Below are positions 33,750-42,637 of a stretch of 64,000 nucleotides of DNA, piece after piece. Position numbers and translations under genes: made by a program. The stretch lies in NCBI RefSeq assembly GCF_900107105.1, contig NZ_FNOT01000016.1:50513-114512 (forward strand). The letters run 5' to 3'. The notes below the pieces were generated by a model. The model had not been told where the DNA came from. It searched no databases and saw nothing but the letters and a program-made list of their open reading frames with translations. This stretch comes from Geodermatophilus africanus (GTDB taxonomy: Bacteria > Actinomycetota > Actinomycetes > Mycobacteriales > Geodermatophilaceae). Position 1 is the stretch's first letter; each line of letters opens with the position of its first letter.

Positions 33750-34571
33750 TCACCTCAGCGCGCCCGCCGGACAGGAGTCCTGCGTCCGGCGGGCGTTGTG
33801 CCGCCCAGGTGACTGGCGGGCTAGGTAGCCGCCGTCGACCTCGTAGTTGGAGCCGGTGACGAACGACGCGGCGTCGGAGGCGAGGAAGGCGACGAGCTCA
33901 GCCACCGCGGAGCTCTCGGCCAGGCGGTCGAGGGGGCGGAGTGCTGCGAGTCGTGCCTTCTGCTGGGCGTGCGCGGCGAGATGGCGGTGTCGACGTAGCC
34001 GGGCGTGACCATGCTGACCCAGACGCCGCGGTCGGCGTACTCGATCGCAGCGGTGCGGGTGAGGCCGAGGACGGCGTGCTTGCTGGCGACGTACGCGCAC
34101 GCCCCCGCTGTCCCGGCCGACGAGCCGACGGAGCCCATGTTGACCACCGACCCGGCGCCCACGTCCCCCATGCCCCGCAGCCATCGCCACGAAGACTCCG
34201 TCGAGGTTGACCGAGGTGATATGGCGCCACTTGTCGTACGTCGTGCCGCCCACGTCGTGAGGGACCGGTACACCCACGCCGGCGTTGTTGACCGCGACGT
34301 CGAGTCGACCCCATGACTCGACGATGTCGCGCACGACGGCCGCGACGGCGACATGGTCGCGGACGTCGAACGGGATGCCGACGGACCCGTTGCCGAGGCT
34401 GGAGGGCCACAGCCTCGGCACCAGCTGCATCGATGTCGGCCACCGTGACGGTGGCGCCACGGGCGGCGAGGAGGTGGCGCACGCGGCGCCGATGCCAGCG
34501 GCGCCTCCTGTCACGAGGGCGGTCCGCCCGGTGAGCGAGGACCGATCGGGAGTGTCGCTGCAAGGGGTCAT
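33750..34571 (-). pseudogene. SDR-family oxidoreductase, broken by several frameshifts
   Basis: From ATG 34571: RSSLTGRTALVTGGAAGIGA, then LLAARGATVTVADIDAAGAE in a second frame, and back to VGIPFDVRDHVAVAAVV and NNAGVGVPVPHD. NMGSVGSSAGTAGACAYVAS with KHAVLGLTRTAAIEYADRG and YVDTAISPRT follows in a third frame, and VAFLASDAASFVTGSNYEVD in the first again. All SDR motifs are present but need about four frame changes to join. Shared blocks show it is a relative of the intact SDR at 13609. The natural end is near 33815 (DGGYLAR). Confidence 0.8.
33761..33795 (-). terminator. Perfect 12-bp-stem hairpin
   Basis: CGCCCGCCGGAC (33761-33772) and GTCCGGCGGGCG (33784-33795) pair perfectly around an 11-base loop. 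It sits just past the 3' end of the leftward SDR pseudogene, where a terminator is expected. Apart from this hairpin, 33544-33760 shows no gene. Confidence 0.6.
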
Positions 34572-34589
34572 GGGATTTGATGCTCGCAT

Positions 34590-34611
34590 TTCGTTGTCAA
34601 ACAGTCGTTTG
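34590..34611. promoter_or_regulatory. Regulon operator O8 between the SDR pseudogene and the alcohol dehydrogenase
   Basis: CAAACAGTCGTTTG (34598-34611) has perfect 5-bp arms identical to O2. A possible rightward -10 TTCGTT (34590-34595) has the same two-base distance to the operator as at O2, but no good -35 is seen. It serves the divergent pair of a leftward SDR pseudogene and a rightward dehydrogenase. Confidence 0.6.
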
Positions 34612-34677
34612 GTCGATATGTTCCCGCCACATGACGTGGGCCACACCGGTGGCGCCAGTGATCGAGAGGATCCAGCG

Positions 34678-35625
34678 ATGCGTGCCTGGCAGTTCACCGG
34701 AGCGGGTGACCCGCTCCGTCTGGTCGAGCTCCCCGCGCCGACACCAGGCCTCGGGCAGGTGGTCGTCGACGTGCGTGCCGCGGGTCTCTGCCACAGTGAC
34801 GTCGGCTTCGTCGACGGCCACATCACGTGGATGCTGGAGCAGATGCCCATCGTCCTGGGTCACGAGGTCGCCGGAGTGATCGCCGCGGTGGGCCAGGACG
34901 TCGACGGGTTCGCGGTCGGCGACCGCGTCGGCATCGCCGGCGACGGTCTCGACGCGCCGGGCATCGTGCTCGACGGGGGTTTCGCCGACCAGTGCATCGG
35001 CAAAGTCGAACAGCTCGTCCCCATCCCCGACAACGTCACCTTCGTCCAGGCGGCCTCGGGCACCGATGCCGGGATGACGTCGTACCACGCCGTGATGGTC
35101 GTCGGAGGCGTCACCGCCGGCACCAGGGTCGGGATCATCGGCCTCGGCGGGCTCGGTCTCACCGGCGCGCGCATCGCCGTCATCGCAGGCGCCGAGGTCT
35201 ATGCAGCTGAGGTCGACAACGCCAAGCACGAGACCGGTCTGGCGGCCGGGGTGACGGCCGTGGTCAGCGACGCCAAGGAGCTGGCGGACTTCGGTCTCGA
35301 TGTCATCGTCGACTTCGCCGGTTTCGGGACGACGACCGCTGCGGCCGTCGAGGCGATCAACGCCGGCGGCCGGATCGTCCAGGTCGGGATGGGCGCGCCC
35401 GACATGACCATCTCGACTCAGACGCTTGTCTCCAAGCAGATCGAGCTCGTCGGTTCGCTCGGTGGCAAGAAGGCGGACACGGCGAGCGTGTACGAGCTGA
35501 TGGCGGCCGGTGACCTCGAGATCGTCACCTCTACCCTCCCGTTCTCCCAGATCGACCAAGGCATCGAGCGTCTGCGCCAGGGCGGTGTCCAAGGGCGTCT
35601 CGTCGCGGTGCCCGACCCCTCCTGA
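34678..35625 (+). CDS. Zinc-type (MDR) alcohol dehydrogenase
   Basis: 315 residues of the medium-chain dehydrogenase family. GLCHSDVG (catalytic Cys) and LGHEVAGVIAAVG (His-Glu) supply the catalytic zinc site; the four-cysteine structural zinc lobe is absent. VGIIGLGGLGLTGARIA is the NAD(P) Rossmann motif, and the end IERLRQGGVQGRLVAVP is family-typical. The length is slightly short for the family. ATG 34678 has GAGAGGA upstream. It sits behind operator O8, so it probably oxidises an alcohol substrate or intermediate of the regulon's pathway, for example a cyclic alcohol to the ketone used by the monooxygenase (inference). Confidence 0.83.
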   Translation: MRAWQFTGAGDPLRLVELPAPTPGLGQVVVDVRAAGLCHSDVGFVDGHITWMLEQMPIVLGHEVAGVIAAVGQDVDGFAVGDRVGIAGDGLDAPGIVLDGGFADQCIGKVEQLVPIPDNVTFVQAASGTDAGMTSYHAVMVVGGVTAGTRVGIIGLGGLGLTGARIAVIAGAEVYAAEVDNAKHETGLAAGVTAVVSDAKELADFGLDVIVDFAGFGTTTAAAVEAINAGGRIVQVGMGAPDMTISTQTLVSKQIELVGSLGGKKADTASVYELMAAGDLEIVTSTLPFSQIDQGIERLRQGGVQGRLVAVPDPS

Positions 35626-35748
35626 TATCCCGCCGGGCCGGTACGGCCGCGTCGAGGAGGTCCCGGATGCCGTGGGCTGCTGGTTTCCGACGAGGCGAGC
35701 TTCGTCAACGGCACCGCCCTCGTGATCGACGGAGGACGTCTGGCCTGA
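35626..35748 (+). pseudogene. C-terminal fragment of an SDR gene
   Basis: The sequence reads PPGRYGRVEEVPDAVG in one frame and, after a one-base shift, SDEASFVNGTALVIDGGRLA followed by a stop, the standard end of a classical SDR. It directly follows the alcohol dehydrogenase stop with no start of its own. It is the tail of a gene whose front was lost, perhaps when the dehydrogenase gene was joined here. Confidence 0.6.
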
Positions 35749-35807
35749 CGGCAGGACGGAGCTCCAGTCGGCAGAGGTGCTGTGCCGACGCACGTCTTAG
35801 TCACCTG

Positions 35808-35819
35808 CCAAACGGATGG
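35808..35819 (+). promoter_or_regulatory. Possible regulon operator O9
   Basis: CCAAACGGATGG matches the core of O4 (CCAAATGAATGG) at ten of twelve bases and has GCCA/TGGC symmetry. It lies 27 bases ahead of the chimeric remnant's ATG. The weakest of the nine sites. Confidence 0.35.
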
Positions 35820-35846
35820 CTAGATTCCCACACTCGCGAGGACACC

Positions 35847-36062
35847 ATGGCTGTAGCCCCCCCACCGCTCGAGAAGTCCACGGTCCCCAATGCCGGCGTG
35901 GCGGTGTCGGTCCGCAGCGTCTCGAAGACCTTTGCCGGAACCCGTGCCCTCGCCGCCCGGGCAGTGTCCCGCGAGGCTGTGGCGACGGTCATCGCCTTCC
36001 TGGCGGGACCGGACGCTGCCCCGATCAGCGGCGCCCGCGTACCGGTGTACGGCCAGGCCTGA
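35847..36062 (+). pseudogene. Chimera of an ABC-ATPase N-terminus and an SDR C-terminus
   Basis: From ATG 35847 the first ~35 residues (VAVSVRSVSKTFAGTRALAA) match the start of sugar-type ABC transporter ATPases, before Walker A. Without a frame change the next ~30 (VATVIAFLAGPDAAPISGAR, then VPVYGQA) match the end of an SDR. The two halves have no common fold, so this looks like a deletion fusion. An intact start behind O9 suggests that a transporter gene once belonged to the regulon. The rest of 35749-36241 holds nothing else I can support. Confidence 0.5.
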
Positions 36063-36241
36063 CGCTGTAGGGACGGCCGTCCGGCGGACGCGGCGCCTCG
36101 AAGCCGAGGCGCTTCGTCGGCGGTGACCTGCTCGTGCAAGGCCGTCCTCCCGGAGCCAGCTGCCGAACTGCCCTGCCCAGCTCCATCCCACGCACAGCCG
36201 CCCCTGGCGGTCCGACGAGGTCGAGAAACGGAGACACACGC

Positions 36242-36973
36242 ATGACGACCCAACTGCACCGCACGGAATCCGATCCGATCAAACCCCTCACGGACGTCAC
36301 CGGGCTCCTCGTCGGCGTCGTGGGCGGCACAGGTCCGCAGGGCCGCGGCCTGGCGGTGCGGCTGGCCGGTGCGGGGCAGCGAGTACTCCTCGGCTCCCGG
36401 GACGCCGAGCGGGCGGCCGCGGTGGCGAAGGAGGTGGCCGAGCGGGCAGCCGGGGTCGCCGCCGAGGGCATCGACGTGTCGGTGGGCGGCTGCTCCAACC
36501 TGGAGGCGGCCGGTGAGGCGGACGTGGTGATCATCGCCGTGCCGTTCGCCGCGCACGCCGACACGCTGGCCGAGGTGGCCGGGGCGCTGGCCGGCAAGGT
36601 CGTCATCGACTGCGCTGTCCCGATGGCCTTCGACAAGCAGGGCGCGTACGCCCTCGACGTGCCGGAGGGGTCGGTAGCTCAGCAGGCGGCGGCGCTGCTG
36701 CCCGACTCGGTGGTGGTCGGTGCCTTCCACCACCTGTCCGCGGTCCTGCTGGAGGACCTCGCGCACTCCCTGGAGGGTGACGTCCTGGTCGTGGGCGACG
36801 ACCGGGCGGCGACCGACACGGTGCAGGCGCTGGCCGGGCGGTTGCCCGGCATGCGAGGCGTCTACGCCGGCCGGCTGCGCAACGCCCGCCAGGTGGAGGC
36901 GCTCACGATCAATCTGGTCTCGATCAACCGCCGGTACAAGGTCCACGCCGGCGTGCGCATCACCGATGTCTGA
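36242..36973 (+). CDS. npdG: F420H2:NADP+ oxidoreductase (NADPH-dependent F420 reductase)
   Basis: 243 residues. VGVVGGTGPQGRGLAVRLAG is the NADP Rossmann loop with the F420 reductase pattern; LLGSRDAERAAAVA, ADVVIIAVPFAAHADTL, VVIDCAVPM and HHLSAVLLEDL are family blocks. The enzyme passes hydride between NADP(H) and coenzyme F420 in the cytoplasm. ATG 36242 has ACGGAG in front. It could provide reduced F420 for, or reoxidise F420H2 from, the LLM enzyme at 5525. The next gene starts before its stop codon, which ties its translation to a multi-HTH protein. Confidence 0.85.
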   Translation: MTTQLHRTESDPIKPLTDVTGLLVGVVGGTGPQGRGLAVRLAGAGQRVLLGSRDAERAAAVAKEVAERAAGVAAEGIDVSVGGCSNLEAAGEADVVIIAVPFAAHADTLAEVAGALAGKVVIDCAVPMAFDKQGAYALDVPEGSVAQQAAALLPDSVVVGAFHHLSAVLLEDLAHSLEGDVLVVGDDRAATDTVQALAGRLPGMRGVYAGRLRNARQVEALTINLVSINRRYKVHAGVRITDV

Positions 36974-38258
36974 TCAGCGTGGCACGACCGCGGTGGGGGA
37001 GCGGGCCGCCCCACCGGTGACGGTTGCCGGCGGCCGGCGGGATCTCGGCGACGTGTTGCTGTCGCGGCGAGACCGTGAGCGGCTGAGTCGGTCGGCGGCG
37101 GCTCGCCGGATCGGCGTGGCGCACACCACCCTCCGTGGCTGGGAGGTGGGCAGGGTCCGTCCGCAGCCGTTGCAGTTGGCGCTGGTCGCCGGGGTGCTGG
37201 ACCTGAGCAGCGGCGAGGTCCGGGCGCTGGCGGGGCCGGACCGGGTCCGCACGGCACGCACGTCCGGAGGGACGGAGGCCGCACCCCTGTGCCGGGCCCG
37301 GCTGGCGGCGGGGCTGACGATGACCCAGCTGGCCCGCAAGGTCGGCGTGGGCCCGGCCACGATCTCCCGCTGGGAGAACGGGCTGCGCATGCCGTCGCCG
37401 GACGCGCGAGCCCGGCTGGCCACCGCCCTCGAGGTGACGAACGAGGACCTGGCCGGGATGCTCGCTCACTGCAAGTCGCACCGCTCCGACGGCGTGCTCC
37501 TGCCCGGCCTCGGCCGGCTGCGTGCCGATCGAGGGTTCACCCAACGGGCCTTCCGCACCGCCGTCGGCATCGGTGCCTCAGCGGCGAGCGCCTGGGAGCA
37601 CGGCCGGGTGCGCGTCCCGACCGACCGGCTGGCCACCGTCGCCGCCGTCCTCGGCCTGGCCCCGGACACCCTCGTGGTGCTGGCGTGCCGCCCACCCCGC
37701 GACAGCACGGAGGAGCGGCCCCTGGCCGCGCTGCGCCGCGCCGCGGGCGTGACTCAGCGGGAGCTGGCTCACCACGTCGGCGTGAGCAGGCGCTCGGTGG
37801 TGCACTGGGAGAACGGCACCCGGCCGCTTCCTCTGGCGGCGGTCCGGCCGATGGCGCGCTGCCTGCGCCGCCCCGTGCCGACCGTCCTCGCCGCCGCCGG
37901 CCTCCAGCTACCCACGGTGCCGCATCCCCGTACCTGGACGCCGGCCGACCTGCCGCGGGTGCTGCACGCGCTGCGCTCCTCATCCGGTTGGGCGGCAGCC
38001 GCACTCGGCCGTCGCATCGGCGTGCCGGGCCGCACGGTCCGGGCGTGGGAGACCGGGGTGTCCCTGCCGTCGTTGTCGGCCTGCCAGCGGTTGGAGCTGG
38101 TCCACGGGCTCCCGCGGGGCGTGCTCTCGCGCCTGGCAGCCGACCGGCCCGGCGCGGGGCGGACCGCCGCGCTGCCGCACCGCCGGGAAACCCCCTCACC
38201 GGGTCGTCGGCCGTTCGAGTCGCCGGCGGCCACCAGCGGAGAGGTCGCCAGCGGGTGA
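36966..38258 (+). CDS. Protein with five tandem XRE/Cro-type HTH units
   Basis: 430 residues. Five units of about 50 residues start near residues 28, 107, 182, 253 and 330. Each has the XRE helix pattern: SAAARRIGVAHTTLRGWEVG, TQLARKVGVGPATISRWENG, QRAFRTAVGIGASAASAWEH, QRELAHHVGVSRRSVVHWEN and AAALGRRIGVPGRTVRAWET. No other domain is visible and the last ~45 residues are Pro/Arg-rich and probably disordered. XRE proteins normally have one unit and dimerise, so a five-unit chain could bind an extended repeated site by itself. The ATG at 36966 lies inside the end of npdG (8-base overlap). Its target is unknown; it may be tied to F420 or redox control by position. Confidence 0.78.
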   Translation: MSDQRGTTAVGERAAPPVTVAGGRRDLGDVLLSRRDRERLSRSAAARRIGVAHTTLRGWEVGRVRPQPLQLALVAGVLDLSSGEVRALAGPDRVRTARTSGGTEAAPLCRARLAAGLTMTQLARKVGVGPATISRWENGLRMPSPDARARLATALEVTNEDLAGMLAHCKSHRSDGVLLPGLGRLRADRGFTQRAFRTAVGIGASAASAWEHGRVRVPTDRLATVAAVLGLAPDTLVVLACRPPRDSTEERPLAALRRAAGVTQRELAHHVGVSRRSVVHWENGTRPLPLAAVRPMARCLRRPVPTVLAAAGLQLPTVPHPRTWTPADLPRVLHALRSSSGWAAAALGRRIGVPGRTVRAWETGVSLPSLSACQRLELVHGLPRGVLSRLAADRPGAGRTAALPHRRETPSPGRRPFESPAATSGEVASG

Positions 38259-38382
38259 TGAGCGGACAGCGGGCCTCGCTCTGCCGATCCTTCCCCGCGG
38301 GCCGGACCCGCGTCCGTCCAGCAGTGGACCGGCCGCACCAGGCCACCACCGATCGCAGCGCAGCACGCAGTTGGGAGATCCG

Positions 38383-38445
38383 ATGATCAGCTTCGACGAG
38401 GCCGCCGAATACGCGCGGATCGAGCACGAGGGGCGGACCGCGTGA
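38383..38445 (+). CDS. Possible 20-residue leader peptide upstream of pntA
   Basis: An ATG with GGGAG seven bases before it opens a 20-codon frame ([20 protein letters not shown]) whose stop overlaps the GTG start of the transhydrogenase alpha gene. This layout would allow translational coupling. The codon choice is host-like, but with such a short frame chance cannot be excluded. Confidence 0.3.
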   Translation: MISFDEAAEYARIEHEGRTA

Positions 38446-39980
38446 TCGTCGGGGTCGTCAAGGAGGGGCGGCCGGGCGAGGCCCGGGTGGCGGCGACGCC
38501 GGCCACGGTCGGGCAGTTGCGCAAGCTCGGCTACGACGTCGTCGTCGAGCCCGGTGCCGGGGCGGCTGCCACGTTCCCCGACGAGGCCTATCTGCAGGCG
38601 GGCGCCGACGTCGGGGACGCGGTGAAGGCCGACGTCGTCCTGGGGGTCAACGCGCTGACTGCAGAGCAGCGGGCGCTGGTGCGCCCCGGGGCGACGGTCG
38701 TGGGGATCCTGGGCCCGGCCACCGATGCCACGCTGCTGGCGGAGCTGGCCCGGCTCGGGGTGACCGCGCTGGCGATGGACGCCGTCCCACGGATCTCGCG
38801 GGCGCAGTCGCTGGACGTCCTCAGCTCGATGGCGAACATCGCCGGCTACCGGGCGGTGATCGAGGCGGCCAACGTGTTCGGCCGGTTCTTCACCGGCCAG
38901 GTCACCGCGGCCGGCAAGGTCCCGCCGGCCACGGTCCTGGTCGCCGGGGTCGGGGTGGCCGGGCTGGCCGCGATCGGGGCGGCGGGCAGCCTGGGCGCGA
39001 TCGTGCGCGCCACCGACCCGCGGCCGGAGGTGGCCGACCAGGTGCGGTCGCTGGGCGGGGAGTACCTGGCGGTGCCCTCGGCCGAGGCCGAGGTGAGCGC
39101 CACCGGCTACGCCAAGGAGATGTCCGACGACTACAACGCGCGGGCGGCCCGGCTCTACGCCGAGCAGCTGCGCGATGTCGACATCGTCATCACGACGGCG
39201 CTGATCCCCGGTCGCCCCGCGCCGCGGCTGATCACCGCCGAGATGGTGGCCGGCATGAAGCCCGGCAGCGTGGTCGTCGACCTCGCGGCGGCCAACGGCG
39301 GCAACGTGGAGGGGACGGTCGCGGGGGAGGCGGTCGTCACCGGCAACGGCGTCACGATCCTCGGCTACACGGACCTGGCCGGCCGGCTGCCCGCCCAGGC
39401 GTCGCAGCTGTACGGCACCAACGTGGTCAACCTGCTGAAGCTCCTGACGCCGCAGGCCGACGGGGAGCTGGTGCTCGACCTCGAGGACCCGGTGCAGCGC
39501 TCGATCACCGTCGTCCGCGGCGGGGAGATCACCTGGCCCCCGCCGCCGGTGAGCGTCTCGGCGGCCCCGGCCGCGACCACCGCCGACCAACCGCGGGCGC
39601 CGGTCCAGGCACCGGAGCCGCGGCAGCGACCGGTCGCCGTCCGGGTGACTGCGCTCGCATCCGCGGCCGCGGCGGTCTTCCTGCTCGTCGCCGCCTCACC
39701 GGCGGCGTTGCGGGGCCACCTGACGGTGTTCGCCCTGGCGATCGTAATCGGCTACTACGTCATCGGGCACGTGCACCACGCGCTGCACACCCCGCTCATG
39801 TCGGTGACCAACGCGATCTCCGGGATCATCGTGGTCGGCGCGATCCTGCAGCTGGGCTCGCCCAGCCTGCTGGTCACCTCCCTGGCCGCGGTCGCCGTGC
39901 TGGTCGCCGCCATCAACGTCTTCGGCGGCTTCGCCGTCACCCGCCGGATGCTCGGCATGTTCCGCAGGGGCCCGGCGTGA
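38442..39980 (+). CDS. pntA: NAD(P) transhydrogenase subunit alpha
   Basis: 512 residues, the length of full PntA. Residues ~1-370 are the NAD(H)-binding domain I ([51 protein letters not shown]). A Pro/Ala linker follows, then membrane helices from ~395 ([49 protein letters not shown]). With PntB it forms the proton-translocating enzyme that drives hydride from NADH to NADP+. NADPH demand by a Baeyer-Villiger enzyme and F420 reductase would give it a reason to be in this island, but it could equally be chromosomal. Start GTG 38442. Confidence 0.9.
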   Translation: MIVGVVKEGRPGEARVAATPATVGQLRKLGYDVVVEPGAGAAATFPDEAYLQAGADVGDAVKADVVLGVNALTAEQRALVRPGATVVGILGPATDATLLAELARLGVTALAMDAVPRISRAQSLDVLSSMANIAGYRAVIEAANVFGRFFTGQVTAAGKVPPATVLVAGVGVAGLAAIGAAGSLGAIVRATDPRPEVADQVRSLGGEYLAVPSAEAEVSATGYAKEMSDDYNARAARLYAEQLRDVDIVITTALIPGRPAPRLITAEMVAGMKPGSVVVDLAAANGGNVEGTVAGEAVVTGNGVTILGYTDLAGRLPAQASQLYGTNVVNLLKLLTPQADGELVLDLEDPVQRSITVVRGGEITWPPPPVSVSAAPAATTADQPRAPVQAPEPRQRPVAVRVTALASAAAAVFLLVAASPAALRGHLTVFALAIVIGYYVIGHVHHALHTPLMSVTNAISGIIVVGAILQLGSPSLLVTSLAAVAVLVAAINVFGGFAVTRRMLGMFRRGPA

Positions 39981-40011
39981 GCGCGGCCATCTCGATCCCG
40001 GAGGACCAACG

Positions 40012-41457
40012 ATGACCCTCGAGGGCTCCGCGCAGGCGGCCTACGTCGTCGCCGCGCTGTTCTTCGTCCTGGCCCTGGCCTCGCTGTCCCGGCACGAGAC
40101 CGCGCGGGCAGGCAACAACGCCGGCATCGCCGGGATGGCGATCGCGCTCACGGCCACCGTGGTGCTCGCCGCCGAGCAAGGGCTGAAGGCCGGCGCGCTC
40201 GCGCTCCTGCTGGGGGCCACCGTGGTCGGCGCCGGCATCGGGCTGCAGCGCGCCCGGGCCGTGGAGATGACCGGGATGCCGGAGCTGATCGCGCTGCTGC
40301 ACAGCTTCGTGGGGCTCGCCGCGGTCCTGGTCGGGTGGAACGGCTACCTGGGCGTGGAGCACGACCCGGACGGCGCCGAGGCACAGCTGCTGCGCGACCA
40401 GGGCACCGCAGGGATCCACTCCGCGGAGGTGGTCATCGGCGTCTTCATCGGCGCGGTCACCCTGACCGGGTCGATCGTGGCGTTCCTCAAGCTCTCGGCC
40501 CGGATCTCCTCCCGCCCCCTGGTGCTGCCGGGCAAGAACGCCCTCAACGGGGGCGCCCTGGTCGCCTTCGTCGCGCTCACTGTCTGGTTCGTCCTCGAGC
40601 CGGCGGCCTGGCTGCTGGCCGTAGTCACCGCGCTCGCCCTCGCCCTGGGGTGGCACCTGGTGGCCTCGATCGGCGGCGGCGACATGCCGGTGGTCGTCTC
40701 CATGCTCAACAGCTACAGCGGGTGGGCGGCCGCGGCGTCGGGGTTCCTGCTGGAGAACGACCTGCTGATCGTCACCGGCGCCCTGGTCGGCTCCTCCGGC
40801 GCCTACCTCTCCTACGTGATGTGCAAGGCGATGAACCGCTCGTTCCTCTCGGTCATCGCCGGGGGCTTCGGCATCGAGGCCTCCGCCGGCGGCGACGCCC
40901 AGCCGGCCGGCGAGCACCGGGAGGCCAGCGCGGCCGAGGTCGCCGAGCTGCTGGCCGACGCCGACTCCGTCGTCATCACCCCCGGTTACGGGATGGCCGT
41001 CGCCCAGGCCCAGCACGGAGTCGCCGAGCTGACCCGCCGGCTGCGCGCGCGGGGGGTCGAGGTCCGGTTCGGCGTCCACCCTGTCGCCGGACGGCTACCT
41101 GGACACATGAACGTGCTGCTCGCCGAGGCGAAGGTGCCCTACGACATCGTCCTGGAGATGGACGAGATCAACGACGACCTGTCGGGCACGTCCGTCGTGC
41201 TGGTCATCGGCGCCAACGACACCGTCAACCCCGCGGCGACCGAGGACCCGACCAGCCCGATCGCCGGCATGCCGGTGCTGCGCGTGTGGGAGGCCGACCA
41301 CGTGGTCGTCTTCAAGCGGTCGATGGCCTCCGGATACGCCGGAGTGCAGAACCCCCTGTTCTTCCGCGAGAACACCGCGATGCTCTTCGGCGACGCCAAG
41401 GACCGAGTCGAAGACATCCTCCAATCCCTTCCGCAGCGCGCAGTCAGCGTCGTCTAG
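40012..41457 (+). CDS. pntB: NAD(P) transhydrogenase subunit beta
   Basis: 481 residues. The N-terminal ~270 residues hold about eight membrane helices ([37 protein letters not shown]). The C-terminal NADP(H)-binding domain III has [50 protein letters not shown] and [20 protein letters not shown]. All match the PntB family. It lies 31 bases after pntA and should form the complete transhydrogenase with it. Confidence 0.92.
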   Translation: MTLEGSAQAAYVVAALFFVLALASLSRHETARAGNNAGIAGMAIALTATVVLAAEQGLKAGALALLLGATVVGAGIGLQRARAVEMTGMPELIALLHSFVGLAAVLVGWNGYLGVEHDPDGAEAQLLRDQGTAGIHSAEVVIGVFIGAVTLTGSIVAFLKLSARISSRPLVLPGKNALNGGALVAFVALTVWFVLEPAAWLLAVVTALALALGWHLVASIGGGDMPVVVSMLNSYSGWAAAASGFLLENDLLIVTGALVGSSGAYLSYVMCKAMNRSFLSVIAGGFGIEASAGGDAQPAGEHREASAAEVAELLADADSVVITPGYGMAVAQAQHGVAELTRRLRARGVEVRFGVHPVAGRLPGHMNVLLAEAKVPYDIVLEMDEINDDLSGTSVVLVIGANDTVNPAATEDPTSPIAGMPVLRVWEADHVVVFKRSMASGYAGVQNPLFFRENTAMLFGDAKDRVEDILQSLPQRAVSVV

Positions 41458-41553
41458 GGCACCGCTGGTCCCCGCGGGCTCGCACCGGCCGGAGTCCCCG
41501 CCCGCTGCGAACCTTCCACCGACACGGCCGAGACCGGCCAAGGGGGTCTGACG

Positions 41554-42027
41554 ATGAACATCGTCGTTCTGGTCAAGCAGGTCCCCGATTCCGGGAGCGA
41601 GCGCACCCTGGACCCACAGGAATTCACCGTCGCGCGGGCCGGTGCGGACAACGTGCTCAACGAGATCGACGAGTACGCCCTGGAGGAGGCACTGCAGCTC
41701 AAGGAGGCCCAGGGTGGCCAGGTCACCATCCTCACCGTGGGGCCGGACTCGGCCGCCGACGCCATCCGCAAGGGGCTGTCGATGGGCGCGGACCGGGCGG
41801 TGCACGTGACCGACGAGGCGATCCACGGCTCGTGCGCGGTGCAGACCTCCGCGGTGCTGGCCGCGGCGCTGTCGCAGCTGGAGTACGACCTGGTGCTGTG
41901 CGGGGCGGAGGCGACGGACTCGCAGATGTCGGTGATGCCGGCGCTGCTGGCCGAGCGGCTGGGCCTGCCGCAGCTGTCCGGCGCGCGCAGGCTCACCGTG
42001 GACGGCGGCGTGGGCCGATCGCCCTGA
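41554..42027 (+). CDS. etfB: Electron transfer flavoprotein beta subunit, C-terminally truncated
   Basis: 157 residues, compared with about 260 for the family. The front is typical: MNIVVLVKQVPDSGSERTLD, LNEIDEYALEEALQLKE, ILTVGPDSAADAIRKGLSMG and LVLCGAEATDSQMSVMPALL. After RLTVDGG the frame ends with an unrelated VGRSP, so the last ~100 residues, including part of the AMP/FAD side, are missing and no alpha subunit follows. It is probably non-functional. In an intact form it would take electrons from acyl-CoA dehydrogenases such as those at 24.7-26.8 kb. Confidence 0.75.
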   Translation: MNIVVLVKQVPDSGSERTLDPQEFTVARAGADNVLNEIDEYALEEALQLKEAQGGQVTILTVGPDSAADAIRKGLSMGADRAVHVTDEAIHGSCAVQTSAVLAAALSQLEYDLVLCGAEATDSQMSVMPALLAERLGLPQLSGARRLTVDGGVGRSP

Positions 42028-42036
42028 CGCCGGCTG

Positions 42037-42342
42037 TCAGCGGTCGTGTGCGACGCCCCCGGCGGCCAGACGCGCGCGCACGCCCGCGGCCCGTCCCGTT
42101 GCGCCGTCGGCGAGGTCGCGCTCCGTGGCAGCACGTCGCCTCAATTGGTCAGCCTGGGCGGAGTCGGCCACGGTGAGCGCAGCGTCATCCAACTCGGCGG
42201 CGATCGTCTGGTGGAAGGCGGCGGCGTGCTCGTGCAGCGCGATCGCGTCTCGCTCCCGGTCTACGGCCCGCTCGAGCCGCTGCGCGGCCCGCTGCCGCGC
42301 GCGCCGGCGATGCTCCGCGTGATCCACGGCCTCGGCCACCAC
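42037..42342 (-). CDS. Hypothetical Ala/Arg-rich helical protein
   Basis: 101 residues, almost entirely helical: RRRARQRAAQRLERAVDRER, AIALHEHAAAFHQTIAAELD and RRRAATERDLADGATGRAAG form a probable coiled coil. Small proteins of this composition are common in actinomycetes. I do not know a function. The start is GTG 42342. It ends ten bases from the broken end of the EtfB gene, so the EtfB truncation point is here. Confidence 0.5.
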   Translation of the reverse strand: MVAEAVDHAEHRRRARQRAAQRLERAVDRERDAIALHEHAAAFHQTIAAELDDAALTVADSAQADQLRRRAATERDLADGATGRAAGVRARLAAGGVAHDR

Positions 42343-42637
42343 GCCAGTGCGCGCCCGTGAGGCGAGTCCGGGCCAGCGCTGATGGCGCCGTAGTCCAGCG
42401 CGTCGTGATGGATAGGCGTCGCGCTACCGGCACCTATTCCGTCGACACCGGCTGGGTCCCTCGAGTGCCCCGCGCTTCGCCCCCACGGTGCCGGCCGTCG
42501 GCGATGAGGGCCGACGTGGTCACGGTGCCGCGCCACCCCTCTACCGCAGCCCCCGGCCCCTACGCCGCGGCACGGCCCGCTTGCTGCACCAGACGAGCGG
42601 GCCGGATCCCCGGGGGACGGCCTGCAGGTCGGGCAGG

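Noticed and set aside
33540..33835. Small genes after the IS110 element
   Set aside because: Overlapping short frames with no start signals; part of the region is a terminator hairpin.
42488..42637. A longer N-terminus of the SpoIIE phosphatase
   Set aside because: The added 50 residues are Arg/Pro-rich without similarity; ATG 42638 is followed directly by the GAF domain.
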